DNA of 64,000 nucleotides from the NCBI GenBank assembly GCA_965219635.1, contig OZ244783.1, positions 1,798,001 through 1,862,000 on the forward strand, in the 5' to 3' direction. Both the position numbers and the translations under genes were made by a program. This document shows, piece by piece, positions 55,056 through 63,922 of this stretch. The notes beneath the pieces were generated by a model. That model made no database searches. It was not told where the DNA came from and saw only the letters and a list, made by a program, of their open reading frames with translations. Source of the stretch: JAPOXR01 sp965219635. GTDB taxonomy: Bacteria > Pseudomonadota > Alphaproteobacteria > Rhodobacterales > Rhodobacteraceae. Within the stretch, counting starts at the first letter, position 1. Each line of letters opens with the position of its first letter.

Positions 55056-55562
55056 TTTCGTTTCTCCTTGGCTTTCGTTTCCGCCCTCTGGCGCATTTCG
55101 TTTGCTGCCGTCCGTGACGGCGCGGTTGCTCCGCTTCGAACACGGGCTCCAGTTTCTGGAGGCCTCATGCTGTTTCGCCCGGCCGCCGCCTGAAATTCAT
55201 GAACTGTTGGCAGCGATTGACTGATCTGCAGCCGTCATTAGCGAGCTGGATTTCTGCGGCGCAGAAACACCGCATCTGTCCGATCATTCAAAAGAAGGAG
55301 GGTCGGCCAACTGCGGTTTCGGATGTTTCGGTAACTTTTTGTGCATTCTCGCATCATATGCACAACAAATGAGCACACAGGTCGTTTCAATCACCGGCAT
55401 TCGCTGTGTTGCTGGGTGAGAATTGCAGAGTATGCCACCTGATAGCCCTGCCAATCCGGGAAATCCGGTCCCCCGGCCTTCGGCAACATGAACATCATGA
55501 GATGCCGAAAAAGGCGCCCGGACCTTGACCGGCAGTTGCAAGCCGCCAAGCGGGAACCCATA
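55056..55562. other. Non-coding divergent region between amtB and ygfZ with a small palindrome
   Basis: About 500 bp without a credible gene; no glnK remnant was seen. It contains a perfect 17-bp palindrome, TTTCTGCG-g-CGCAGAAA, at 55251-55267, roughly 200 bp before the amtB start. The palindrome is a candidate regulator site; it does not resemble the NtrC consensus. Confidence 0.5.
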
Positions 55563-56354
55563 ATGAATAGCACACCACGAATGGACCGCAGAATGCGCAC
55601 GGACACGCAATCAAGGACCGTGATTTCGGTATCGGGAAGTGAACGCCGGGACTTTCTCCAAGGCCTCGTGACGAACGACATCGATCGGCTTTCCGAGGGA
55701 TTGCTCTATTCGGCGTTGCTGAGCCCGCAGGGAAAATACCTGTTCGATTTCTTCCTGTTCGAGACTGGTCAATCCATCATGATCGACGTGGCAGCAGACC
55801 GGGCCGATGACCTGATCAGGCAACTGTCGTTCTACAAGTTGCGGCGGCCCATCGAGATTGCAGTCACCGGCATGGAGGTACAGTCCGGAACGGGAGCGCC
55901 GCCGCCGGGGGCTTATCTGGATCCAAGATGCGCTGCTCTTGGGTGGCGACGCTACGGCAGCCATGAAGAGACTGTTGCAGGCCGGGAAACAGAAGCTCTT
56001 CGAGTCGAATACTGCATTCCGCAGTCCGGAATAGAATTGATTCCCGGCAGCACTTACATCCTGGAGGCAGGGTTTGAGAGGCTGAACGGGGTCGACTTCC
56101 GCAAGGGTTGCTTTGTCGGACAGGAAGTCACGGCGAGGATGAAGCACAAGGGGAAGCTGAACCGGCGGCTGGCAACGGTGATGGTTGAGGGCGACGCCCA
56201 GTGCGGCGACGAACTGAGGGCCGGTTCCAGGAAAGTGGGAACACTTTTCACGCGATCCGGAAACAAGGCCATTGCATATCTTCGCCTTGACCGGATCGGA
56301 GAGGAAACAGTCACGGCTGGCGAGGCCGTTGTGCGCTTGATCGAAACCAGCTGA
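55563..56354 (+). CDS. ygfZ: YgfZ/GcvT-like folate-binding Fe-S maintenance protein
   Basis: About 263 residues. The family hallmark KGCFVGQEVTARM is present with its conserved cysteine, in a GcvT-like fold: an N-terminal VISVSGSERRDFLQGLVTNDI and C-terminal barrel KVGTLFTRSGNKAIAYLRL. YgfZ uses tetrahydrofolate to help keep Fe-S enzymes such as MiaB active. The start is uncertain: ATGs at 55563, 55581 and 55593 are all in frame and none has a strong ribosome-binding site. It is convergent with the suhB-like gene, nine bases apart. Confidence 0.9.
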   Translation: MNSTPRMDRRMRTDTQSRTVISVSGSERRDFLQGLVTNDIDRLSEGLLYSALLSPQGKYLFDFFLFETGQSIMIDVAADRADDLIRQLSFYKLRRPIEIAVTGMEVQSGTGAPPPGAYLDPRCAALGWRRYGSHEETVAGRETEALRVEYCIPQSGIELIPGSTYILEAGFERLNGVDFRKGCFVGQEVTARMKHKGKLNRRLATVMVEGDAQCGDELRAGSRKVGTLFTRSGNKAIAYLRLDRIGEETVTAGEAVVRLIETS

Positions 56355-56363
56355 GAATTCCGG

Positions 56364-57152
56364 TCAATGGCTGTTTCTGACCAGCGCCTCGAATTCCCTG
56401 AATGTGTTCCCGCTGGCTGCTACCAAGCCATACGGCGCCTGTCCTTCCTCGGCATTCCAGGGCGCATGCAAGCCTCCCGACTCCGTCAATAGCAGGCGGC
56501 CTGCCGAGGTTTCGTCCTCACTACAACGGGAGCTGAAGAACGCATCCATCCTACCGGCTGCGAGGCAGGCAAGATCAAGTGAGGGCGCACCGGACGAACG
56601 GACGGCCCCGACCCGGCCTGAAATCCTTTCAATGACTGCGTGGCATTCTCCGTCAACTGGCTGTCCCACAGGCATTTCGACCTCGACCATAATGTCCGGG
56701 AGTCGAACCCGGCTTGAAACGCGCATCCGTTTATCGTCGACCCAACTGCCGTCACCCTTCTCCGCCGCAAACATCTCGTTGTTCAGCGCGTCAAAAACCA
56801 CCGCCAGGACAATCTCGCCCTTTTGCTCCAACGCTATCCGCAAGGCCCAGCGAGGCAATCCGTGACGGAAGTTCCTTGCCCCGTCCATCGCGCTCAATAC
56901 CCAGTACCGCGTCGGATCATTGCCAGGGTGTTCGCCGTGGAAGGAGCTGCGGACACCATAGTTGGGCCTCGTTCCCGTCAACTGCTGGATGATCGCTGTC
57001 TCGGCACGTTCATGCGCCCTCCGGGCAAAGTCATCCACTCCCTTGACCGATCCTTGCAACTGCCTGATTTCGTCGAAGTCCCGAAGCATGCTCCGGCCAA
57101 CTTGCCTGGCTACCTTTTCCATCAGGTTGAAATTCGCATTGTTCCGCAGCAT
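56364..57152 (-). CDS. SuhB-like inositol monophosphatase family protein with degenerate active site
   Basis: A 262-residue full-length member of the IMPase/SuhB family: LRNNANFNLMEKVARQVGRSM start, PTRYWVLSAMDGARNFRHG, LAVVFDALNNEMFAAEKGDGSW and the LLLTESGGLHAPWN end all align in register with SuhB. The metal-binding residues do not. The Glu pair of the AEE site is Ser70/Phe71, the DPLDGT site reads SAMDGA (first Asp to Ser87, Thr to Ala92; Asp90 kept), and the WD of the third metal site is Asp213-Glu214. Phosphatase activity is therefore doubtful. Location next to efp is where alphaproteobacteria carry suhB. SuhB also has a non-enzymatic role with NusA in rRNA transcription, which could be what is retained. 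Confidence 0.85.
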   Translation of the reverse strand: MLRNNANFNLMEKVARQVGRSMLRDFDEIRQLQGSVKGVDDFARRAHERAETAIIQQLTGTRPNYGVRSSFHGEHPGNDPTRYWVLSAMDGARNFRHGLPRWALRIALEQKGEIVLAVVFDALNNEMFAAEKGDGSWVDDKRMRVSSRVRLPDIMVEVEMPVGQPVDGECHAVIERISGRVGAVRSSGAPSLDLACLAAGRMDAFFSSRCSEDETSAGRLLLTESGGLHAPWNAEEGQAPYGLVAASGNTFREFEALVRNSH

Positions 57153-57408
57153 GGCAAATCCTGTTCCAGAGCAGGGTTGCCGGCTGCGACTGCCACGCAG
57201 ACCGGGCCACCGGCGATTAGACCCACCCGCGGGCGGGTTCAACTCAATCTGTCATGGACGCTGGCATGACAGTGGCCGCAAATGCGGGGCGGTCCCGAAC
57301 ATGCGCAACCTCGATCCAGCTCCGCGGTTAACCGGCATGGTCAGAATTGCGCCCATTTGGTGGTAGTAGGTCTGCTGCCGGAATGACAAATGACCTGCCG
57401 GTATCGGA

Positions 57409-57972
57409 TCAGGCCCTTTCGGAGTAGGCGATAGTCTCGGTGTTGACCATCACAGCATCTCCCGGCCCGATAAACGGCGGCACCGAAATCTTGAATCCGT
57501 TGGTCAATCTGGCTGGCTTGTAGCTGTTTGCCGCCGTCTGTCCGGCAATCACCGGCTCGGTTTCCTCTATGGTGCACCTGACTTTTTGCGGCAAGGTAAC
57601 GTTGAGCGGCTCCTCACCGTGGAACTCGACGATGACAATCATTCCCTCCTCCAGGAACGGCAGCCGGTCCCCTAGCAGTTCCGCGTCAATGTGAGACTGA
57701 TCAAAAGACTCGCTGTCCATGAATACAAGGAGATTCCCGTCCTGGTACAAGAATTGGTGATTGCGCTGTTCCAGGCGGATCCGTTCCACCCGGTCTGCCG
57801 AGCGGAAACGTTCATTCAGCTTCGAGTGGTTCTTCAGATTGCGGAGTTCGACCTGGGCAAACGCCCCACCCTTGCCGGGTTTGACATGCTCAACCTTGAC
57901 GACATTCCAGAGCCCGCCATTGTGCTCAAGTACATTTCCCGGACGGATTTCGTTACCGTTGATTTTCGGCAT
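57409..57972 (-). CDS. efp: Elongation factor P
   Basis: A 187-residue three-domain EF-P starting MPKINGNEIRPGNVLEHNG. The tip loop is VKPGKGGAF with Lys34, the residue beta-lysylated by EpmA/EpmB in many bacteria, rather than the Arg used by EarP. The OB-fold domains and the C-terminal INTETIAYSER-like tail (MVNTETIAYSERA) are complete. It rescues ribosomes at polyproline stretches. The suhB-like gene is 256 bp downstream on the same strand and the DUF6280 gene is divergent. Confidence 0.96.
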   Translation of the reverse strand: MPKINGNEIRPGNVLEHNGGLWNVVKVEHVKPGKGGAFAQVELRNLKNHSKLNERFRSADRVERIRLEQRNHQFLYQDGNLLVFMDSESFDQSHIDAELLGDRLPFLEEGMIVIVEFHGEEPLNVTLPQKVRCTIEETEPVIAGQTAANSYKPARLTNGFKISVPPFIGPGDAVMVNTETIAYSERA

Positions 57973-58149
57973 GGTGGCAGAATCTTGTTGAAATTTCAGG
58001 CAGGGAGTGTATATTATAGCCACTTACGGACGACAACAATTGGTTGGATGCCGCGTCCGCAACTGCACGATGTGGTTTGCACTTGCTCGGTCTGGCACGG
58101 GACCGGGATGGGGGTCGCTTGGACGTTCGCCAAGGAACAGGGATTATCA

Positions 58150-58461
58150 ATGGCCGAATACGACGATACGGCTTTCAATCATGAGCAGGGATCGCGCTCG
58201 CGCAAGCTATTTGCGGCTGTCGTCCTTGCTGCACTCGACGACGCCATAGTCGACCACCGGAAGTATGGCAACGGCCCCGATGTGATAGAACGTTGGGCCC
58301 GGTCGAGGGACGGAAGGGAAGTGCTTACCTGTGCTGGTATCGACCCCAACGAACGGGTCGTCGATGGCTTGAAGGCATTCGTCGAACGAGGCATCAGGAC
58401 ATCCGTTGCCTTGTCCCGGGAAGAAAGCGAGCGCCGGACCCAAAGGGCGCGGGCCGCCTGA
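58150..58461 (+). CDS. DUF6280-type conserved small protein
   Basis: A 103-residue soluble protein, MAEYDDTAFNHEQGSRSRKL..., with HRKYGNGPDVIERWARSRDGREVLTCAGIDPNERV in the middle and SVALSREESERR near the end. This matches a short protein strongly conserved in Rhodobacterales (recalled as DUF6280) with no known function. It is mostly helical and charged, without membrane segments. The start is ATG 58150; an in-frame extension runs back antisense through efp and is not used. It is divergent from efp. Confidence 0.82.
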   Translation: MAEYDDTAFNHEQGSRSRKLFAAVVLAALDDAIVDHRKYGNGPDVIERWARSRDGREVLTCAGIDPNERVVDGLKAFVERGIRTSVALSREESERRTQRARAA

Positions 58462-58516
58462 ACACCTGGAATCACTGGACAGTTTGCCAGAAGGCAATCC
58501 TGCGACATGCCTCGGG

Positions 58517-59272
58517 TCACCTGCGAGTGGCGACCAAACGCCCGTAGTCGGTAGGGGCTTTCAGCCGTTTGACCGCATACCAGTCGTCCCTGTCCTCGAC
58601 TGGCCTGAATTCAAGCTCGAATGGCAACTCGGGTTGTTCGGCCATGGCGCTTTCAGAATAGCCGTCTACACGCACGATCTTGCAATCACAGCGGAAACCA
58701 TCGCCAAACGCCACCGGTTCCCCAAGCACGACTTCCGAACGACGTGTTCCATCATACAAGGAGAAGGACTTGTCGCAGATTTCGCCCAACTCCACATCGC
58801 GAAGAGCCAGATAAGACATGGTCAACAGGTCCAGCGTCCCTCGCTGCTTGCTGATTGAAGCCCTTGGCGTGCCAAGAATGTCCGGCGGCGACTTTTCGAT
58901 CCTTACGGGAACGCCATTCCTGTAGGTAATGCTGCCTGACGCCTGGCTGCCGTCCCGTGATGTCGTTTCCACATAGTGCCGGGGGACCAGATTGCCCCGT
59001 CGTGTTGTTCCCTCAACCCTTCCGTCGTAGCGGATATTGGTGAACCAGTTTACAATTCCAGTCGAGGTCAACACGGCGGCAATCTTGTAGGACCGTTCCG
59101 AAACCTCACCCCTGATATTGAGGGACGCCACACGGAAACCACCGACGCTCAAGGAGAAATCAAGGTTGTCGATCCGGTTTTGGCCAAGAGCCGGAGCAGA
59201 CAGCTGGGCTGCAAGGGCCAAAGCAACAGCAAACCGCACCGCCTGCCTCACTGGTGCCCATTCCTCTATCAT
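58517..59272 (-). CDS. DUF3108 domain-containing exported protein
   Basis: About 251 residues with a signal peptide (EEWAPVRQAVRFAVALALAAQLSAPALG) and a DUF3108-like domain: FSLSVGGFRVASLNIRGEV, AAVLTSTGIVNWFTNIRYDGRVEG and GTLDLLTMSYLALRDVELGEICDKSF. Two cysteines in FRCDCKIVRV may pair in the periplasm. The family is thought to be periplasmic, with a lipocalin-like beta structure, function unknown. The start could be ATG 59272 or upstream ATGs to 59314. It is divergent from meaB. Confidence 0.8.
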   Translation of the reverse strand: MIEEWAPVRQAVRFAVALALAAQLSAPALGQNRIDNLDFSLSVGGFRVASLNIRGEVSERSYKIAAVLTSTGIVNWFTNIRYDGRVEGTTRRGNLVPRHYVETTSRDGSQASGSITYRNGVPVRIEKSPPDILGTPRASISKQRGTLDLLTMSYLALRDVELGEICDKSFSLYDGTRRSEVVLGEPVAFGDGFRCDCKIVRVDGYSESAMAEQPELPFELEFRPVEDRDDWYAVKRLKAPTDYGRLVATRR

Positions 59273-59387
59273 CTTGACGGAAATCACATTCTTGAACGGC
59301 ATCCGTGCAGCCACTATTCAATTGCGGCCTTCAAGTCGATGGTCTTTCGGACTTGGTGTGGCCCCGTGAACAGTACGGATCAACCAA

Positions 59388-60413
59388 TTGCGTGAAATCA
59401 CTCAAATCGCATCGCAACTTAGGAAGCGCGATCGACGCGCGCTCGCCGCTGCCATCACCCTGGTGGAAAGCAACAGGCCCGAGCATCGCGCCTCGGCCGT
59501 CAAGCTGTGCGACATACTGGCACAATCCCGATTGCGGGAAGCCATCAGAATTGGAATTTCCGGCACCCCCGGCGCTGGCAAATCGACGATGATCGACACC
59601 ATCGGGGGCCAGCTGCTCGAACAAGGTAAATCAGTCGCCGTACTGGCCATTGATCCCTCGTCTACGCAAACTGGCGGTTCAATTCTCGGTGACAAGACCC
59701 GAATGGGAAATATCACCAATCACCCGGATGCGTTCATCCGTCCCAGCCCCACAAACTCATCGCTTGGCGGCATGGCCGCACGGTCTAGAGAAGTCGTGTT
59801 CCTTTGCGAGCAGGCAGGCTACGATTACCTGCTGATTGAGACCACTGGCGTCGGCCAGTCGGAGACGGCGGTTGCCGACCTTTCCGACATGTTTGTCCTC
59901 TTGGTCGCGCCCGCGGGCGGGGATGAACTCCAGGGCGTCAAGCGGGGCATTGTCGAGTTTGCCGACTTGCTTGTCGTGAACAAGGCCGATGGCTCACTTC
60001 GCGATGCGGCGCTCGCAACCGCCGCCGAATATGGGACAGCGCTGAGGCTTCATTCTGCGCGCCAAAAACCGGTGGAGGGTTTTCCGAAGGTCCTTACTGC
60101 CTCCGCGACGGATGGTTCGGGGATTGATGAGTTCATCAGCTGTATCGAACAGTTCATCAAGGCGCAGCGCACCAGCGGCCGTTGGACGGTCAATCGCCGT
60201 GCTCAGGACACCCGCTGGCTCAGATCTCAGTGCCAGCAGCTTGTACTTGCTGCCGCAAATCACTCAGAGTTGATCCGCGCCTGCTACCGCCGGGTGGAGG
60301 ACGAATTGATGACCGGCAACTCAGTATTCGACGCGGCGGTGCAGCAACAATTGACTTTGCTGGAGGAACAACTGGCCAAGCGCCTCGGAGGCAGCGAACC
60401 GGGAGCAGGTTGA
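59388..60413 (+). CDS. meaB: Methylmalonyl-CoA mutase-associated GTPase MeaB
   Basis: A 341-residue G3E-type GTPase. The P-loop is GTPGAGKST at 59-67, followed by LAIDPSSTQTGGSILGDKTRM, the switch segment LIETTGVGQSE with base-binding NKAD later. A C-terminal helical dimerisation arm (WLRSQCQQLVLAAANHSEL) is present. It guards methylmalonyl-CoA mutase, gating cobalamin loading and rescue. The start is apparently TTG 59388; no ATG lies upstream in frame. It is 21 kb from the mutase gene, whereas many bacteria keep them adjacent. Confidence 0.93.
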   Translation: MREITQIASQLRKRDRRALAAAITLVESNRPEHRASAVKLCDILAQSRLREAIRIGISGTPGAGKSTMIDTIGGQLLEQGKSVAVLAIDPSSTQTGGSILGDKTRMGNITNHPDAFIRPSPTNSSLGGMAARSREVVFLCEQAGYDYLLIETTGVGQSETAVADLSDMFVLLVAPAGGDELQGVKRGIVEFADLLVVNKADGSLRDAALATAAEYGTALRLHSARQKPVEGFPKVLTASATDGSGIDEFISCIEQFIKAQRTSGRWTVNRRAQDTRWLRSQCQQLVLAAANHSELIRACYRRVEDELMTGNSVFDAAVQQQLTLLEEQLAKRLGGSEPGAG

Positions 60414-60587
60414 CCGCCGCGCGGCTCTTTTGCTGAAACGAATTCGCATCATGGCAGCGGTTATTGGACGGGCTGTTGCTCGCCGGCAGCAGATGGACGC
60501 TTGACCACTGGCATGTTTGCACTTAGGGACGGCGCCTCCGGGCGGTAGAGATTCATAATGGCCGCCAGCAATCGAACGGAACGACCA

Positions 60588-60926
60588 ATGCCCCGCGTTT
60601 GTGAATTGACCGGAAAGAGAGCGATCACCGGCAATAACGTCAGCCACGCGAACAACAGGACCAAGAGGCGGTTCCTGCCAAACCTCAATGAGGCAACACT
60701 CATGTCGGAAACGCTGGGAAAGTCGTTTCAATTGCGTGTATCGGCCTCCGCGCTGCGAACCGTCGACCACCGTGGTGGTTTGGACAGCTTCCTGGAGAAG
60801 GCACACGATTCCAATCTCTCTGCCCGCGCGCTGAAGATAAAGAGAGACATCTCCATGACACGGAAGTCGCTGGCGCAACCCGAAGAGGCCCCCGAAGAAA
60901 ACTCGGAAGATACCTCTGCGTCCTGA
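60588..60926 (+). CDS. rpmB: 50S ribosomal protein L28
   Basis: A 112-residue L28 starting MPRVCELTGKRAITGNNVSHANNRTKRRFLPNL, the complete family core, with the TVDHRGGLDSFLEKA segment typical of alphaproteobacteria. About 20 residues longer than usual: after KIKRDIS the tail becomes acidic and serine-rich (EEAPEENSEDTSAS). The start is ATG 60588; a ten-residue upstream extension has no support. It stands alone on the plus strand between meaB and a PCuAC chaperone gene. Confidence 0.96.
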   Translation: MPRVCELTGKRAITGNNVSHANNRTKRRFLPNLNEATLMSETLGKSFQLRVSASALRTVDHRGGLDSFLEKAHDSNLSARALKIKRDISMTRKSLAQPEEAPEENSEDTSAS

Positions 60927-60971
60927 CTTGCTCACAAAGCACGCACAACTCTTCAGTTCTGACTAGCAATA

Positions 60972-61412
60972 ATGGCCTGCCGCAGCTGGCTGGCATCATT
61001 CGGTGCCGCAGCGGTCTTCGCCCATACGGCAATTGCTTGCGAGGTATCGATAGAGAACCCACTGGTCTATGCAGCCAGCCCCGCAGCCAGGGCGGCTGCA
61101 CTCTATATGGAAATCTCAAACCACTGTGACTCCAACGAGAAGCTGGTGAAAGTCACCTCAGAGGCAGCGGCGAGGCTTGCTCTTCATGGCACGGAGACCG
61201 GTTCGGATGGTGTTGCCACGATGCACAGCATTGACAACGGCCTGGAAGTGCCAGCCAACGGATCGCTGGTTCTCCAACCTGGTGGCCTGCATGTCATGCT
61301 CATGGGTCTTGCTGAAATTCCCCGGCAGGATCAGGTGCTGGAGTTCAGGTTGCAATTCGACACTTCGGGAGAAATCTCCATCAAGGCACCTGTCACTCTG
61401 ACGCGACCGTAG
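60972..61412 (+). CDS. PCuAC-type periplasmic copper chaperone
   Basis: A 146-residue exported protein with a signal peptide of about 22 residues ending near TAIAC, and a PCu(A)C domain. The copper ligands of the H-M-H-X-M pattern are visible as His72, Met84, His107 and Met109 (LHGTE, VATMHS, GGLHVMLMGL). The family delivers Cu(I) to the CuA site of cytochrome c oxidase in the periplasm. No Sco or cox gene is adjacent. The start follows rpmB by 45 bp. Confidence 0.87.
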   Translation: MACRSWLASFGAAAVFAHTAIACEVSIENPLVYAASPAARAAALYMEISNHCDSNEKLVKVTSEAAARLALHGTETGSDGVATMHSIDNGLEVPANGSLVLQPGGLHVMLMGLAEIPRQDQVLEFRLQFDTSGEISIKAPVTLTRP

Positions 61413-61615
61413 CCAGCACTGCGCAGGAGACCAAAGCAGCAAAACAGCACGGTGGGTTCAAGTGAACGCCATGTCGCTTGATACCTGTATTTCCTTTCGT
61501 ACATGGCCCAGGACGGCCGGGTCGGGTCGCTACCATTCAAGAGGCTTCCCGCGGACATTTGACGGAAGTCCGCAATTTTGGCATTTGCCCCGGACTCCGC
61601 AGGATTGCTCCCCGC

Positions 61616-63418
61616 ATGCAACAAATCTCGCACGTTCGAAATTTTTCCATTGTCGCGCATATCGACCATGGCAAGAGTACTCTCGCGGACCGCCTCATGC
61701 AGGTCACCGGGACAGTCAGCGAACGCGACATGAAGGAGCAGTTGCTCGACTCCCTGGACATCGAACGCGAGCGCGGAATTACCATCAAGGCAAATACGGT
61801 TCGCATCGACTACCGCTCCAAGTCAGGCCAAGACTATGTGCTTAACCTGATTGACACTCCGGGACATGTCGATTTCTCGTATGAGGTCTCCAGATCAATG
61901 CTGGCGGTAGAAGGTTCACTGCTTGTCGTTGATGCCACGCAGGGAGTGGAAGCGCAGACGCTTGCCAATGCCTACCAGGCCATTACCGCTGATCACGAAA
62001 TCGTCCCGGTTCTGAACAAGATCGACTTGCCCGCTGCGGAACCCGAACCGGTGCTTCACCAAATCGAGGAGCTCATCGGCATTGATGCCACGGAAGCCGT
62101 GCATGTCTCCGCCAAGACCGGGGAAGGTATCGGTGACGTACTGGAAGCAATCGTAAATCGTTTGCCTGCGCCTTCAGGTGACGCCGGGGGCAAGCTCAAG
62201 GCGCTACTGGTCGATAGCTGGTACGACGCATATCTGGGTGTGGTTGTCCTTGTCAGAGTGTTCGACGGTGTGCTTCGCAAGGGCGACAGAATCAGATTGC
62301 TATCCACGGATGCAGCCTACTCGGTTGACCGGGTCGGCGTGTTCAAGCCCTCGATGACCGAAACCGGCCGGCTTGATGCGGGAGAAATCGGGTATCTGAC
62401 CGCATCGATCAAGCGGGTTCAGGACACGCGCGTCGGCGATACGGTTACTCATGAGCGCGGAGGATGTGCGGAGGCCATTGCCGGGCTCAAGCCCAGCCAG
62501 CCAGTGGTATTCTGCGGACTGTTCCCATCCGACAATGACGATTACGAGAACCTTCGGGATGCGATTGACAAGATCTCGCTAAACGATGCCTCCTTCAGTA
62601 CCGAACCGGAAGTATCTGCTGCACTTGGTTTTGGATTCAGATGCGGCTTTCTGGGATTGCTGCATATGGAGGTAATCCGGGAGAGGCTTGAAAGGGAGCA
62701 TGGGTTGGACCTCATCGCCACTGCTCCATCCGTCATCTACAGGGTCCACGGCAAGGATGGCAGCAGCACGGAACTCTACAATCCGGCAGACCTGCCTGAC
62801 CCAATGACGATCGACAGAATTGAAGAACCCAGAATTGATGCGACAATCTTCGTTCCGGACAAGTATCTGGGCGATGTTCTCAAACTTTGCCACGATCGCA
62901 GAGGAATCCAGAAGGAACTGGCATTCACGGGGCGCAGGGTCATGGTCTCCTATGACTTGCCACTGAACGAGGTTGTGTTCGACTTCTATGACCGGCTCAA
63001 GTCAGTAACGAGAGGCTATGCTTCCTTCGATTATGCGATTTCCGAGTATCGAACCGGGAACCTCGTCAAGATGCAAATCCTGGTCAATGGAGACCCCGTA
63101 GACGCCCTTTCGATAATGGTACACCGCGACAAGGCAGAATACCGCGGCCGAACAATGTGCGAGCGTCTCAAGGACCTAATACCGCGGCACCTGTTCAAGA
63201 TCCCGATTCAGGCTGCGATCGGGGGCCGGATCGTGGCGCGTGAAACCATTCCTGCGCTTCGCAAGGATGTCACGGCAAAATGCTACGGCGGAGATGTAAC
63301 AAGAAAGAAGAAACTTCTGGAAAAGCAGAAAGCGGGCAAGAAACGCATGCGTCAGGTCGGCAGGGTGGAGATTCCGCATCAGGCATTTGCTACCGTTCTC
63401 AAGCTTGATCCGAACTGA
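61616..63418 (+). CDS. lepA: Elongation factor 4 (LepA GTPase)
   Basis: A 600-residue translational GTPase. G1 is AHIDHGKSTL, G2 ERGITIKA, G3 DTPGHVDF, G4 NKID; domains II-V follow, with GFRCGFLGLLHMEV and the LepA-specific C-terminal KDVTAKCYGGDVTRKKKLLEKQKAGKKRMRQVG. It back-translocates or remodels stalled ribosomes under ionic stress. ATG 61616 gives MQQISHVRNFSIVAH, the normal N-terminus; a longer frame upstream is not supported. The next gene starts within 40 bp of the stop. Confidence 0.97.
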   Translation: MQQISHVRNFSIVAHIDHGKSTLADRLMQVTGTVSERDMKEQLLDSLDIERERGITIKANTVRIDYRSKSGQDYVLNLIDTPGHVDFSYEVSRSMLAVEGSLLVVDATQGVEAQTLANAYQAITADHEIVPVLNKIDLPAAEPEPVLHQIEELIGIDATEAVHVSAKTGEGIGDVLEAIVNRLPAPSGDAGGKLKALLVDSWYDAYLGVVVLVRVFDGVLRKGDRIRLLSTDAAYSVDRVGVFKPSMTETGRLDAGEIGYLTASIKRVQDTRVGDTVTHERGGCAEAIAGLKPSQPVVFCGLFPSDNDDYENLRDAIDKISLNDASFSTEPEVSAALGFGFRCGFLGLLHMEVIRERLEREHGLDLIATAPSVIYRVHGKDGSSTELYNPADLPDPMTIDRIEEPRIDATIFVPDKYLGDVLKLCHDRRGIQKELAFTGRRVMVSYDLPLNEVVFDFYDRLKSVTRGYASFDYAISEYRTGNLVKMQILVNGDPVDALSIMVHRDKAEYRGRTMCERLKDLIPRHLFKIPIQAAIGGRIVARETIPALRKDVTAKCYGGDVTRKKKLLEKQKAGKKRMRQVGRVEIPHQAFATVLKLDPN

Positions 63419-63454
63419 ATGCCCTTGAGACCGACGCGCAATGGAGGCAAGAGT

Positions 63455-63922
63455 TTGGAACCGATCTTCACGCTGACACCATCACCAGTTCGCCGTCATC
63501 TTGGCACCGGCATGATGCTCTTTCTTGGCGCCGTGCTGCTCTACATTGCGGTCGGCAGTTCGACCAATTCCAGCTTCAGCTTTCTGCTATTTGCCGCCCT
63601 TGGGGTTGCCGTGTTTCTGATAACCTGGAGAATTCACACCTCGACCGCCAACGCGCTGGTGCTCAGCAAGGATGGCATTCACTCCACAGACGGGACGCTT
63701 GTGGCGGAAGTCAGCAACATAACCAGGATCGAACAGGGAGTCTTTGCCTTCAAGCCGTCGAACGGCTTTACCATCATCCTGACGGAACCAATGGCAGCCG
63801 CCTGGTATCCCGGACTGTGGTGGCGCTTCGGACGGCGAGTGGGAGTGGGTGGCGTAACGCCGCGCGCTCAGGGCAAGCTCATGGCCGAGCACATTTTAGT
63901 GCAAATGAAGAAACGGGACTGA
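63455..63922 (+). CDS. Conserved two-helix membrane protein downstream of lepA
   Basis: About 155 residues with two membrane helices (near residues 20-38 and 45-63) and a cytoplasmic PH-like beta domain: ALVLSKDGIHSTDGTLVAEVSNITRIEQG, then AWYPGLWWRFGRRVGVGGVTP. This ending is familiar from an uncharacterised roseobacter family. The start is probably TTG 63455, which has GGAGG seven bases upstream; ATG 63419, directly after the lepA stop, would add 12 residues but has no ribosome-binding site. Probably co-transcribed with lepA. Confidence 0.75.
   Translation: MEPIFTLTPSPVRRHLGTGMMLFLGAVLLYIAVGSSTNSSFSFLLFAALGVAVFLITWRIHTSTANALVLSKDGIHSTDGTLVAEVSNITRIEQGVFAFKPSNGFTIILTEPMAAAWYPGLWWRFGRRVGVGGVTPRAQGKLMAEHILVQMKKRD

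Noticed and set aside
55284..55681. Short minus-strand frames between amtB and ygfZ as a possible glnK or small gene
   Set aside because: No GlnK motif (such as the T-loop tyrosine region), no ribosome-binding site, and overlap with the ygfZ start.
57691..58149. N-terminal extension of the DUF6280 gene through efp
   Set aside because: It is the complement of efp coding sequence; the conserved protein begins at 58150.
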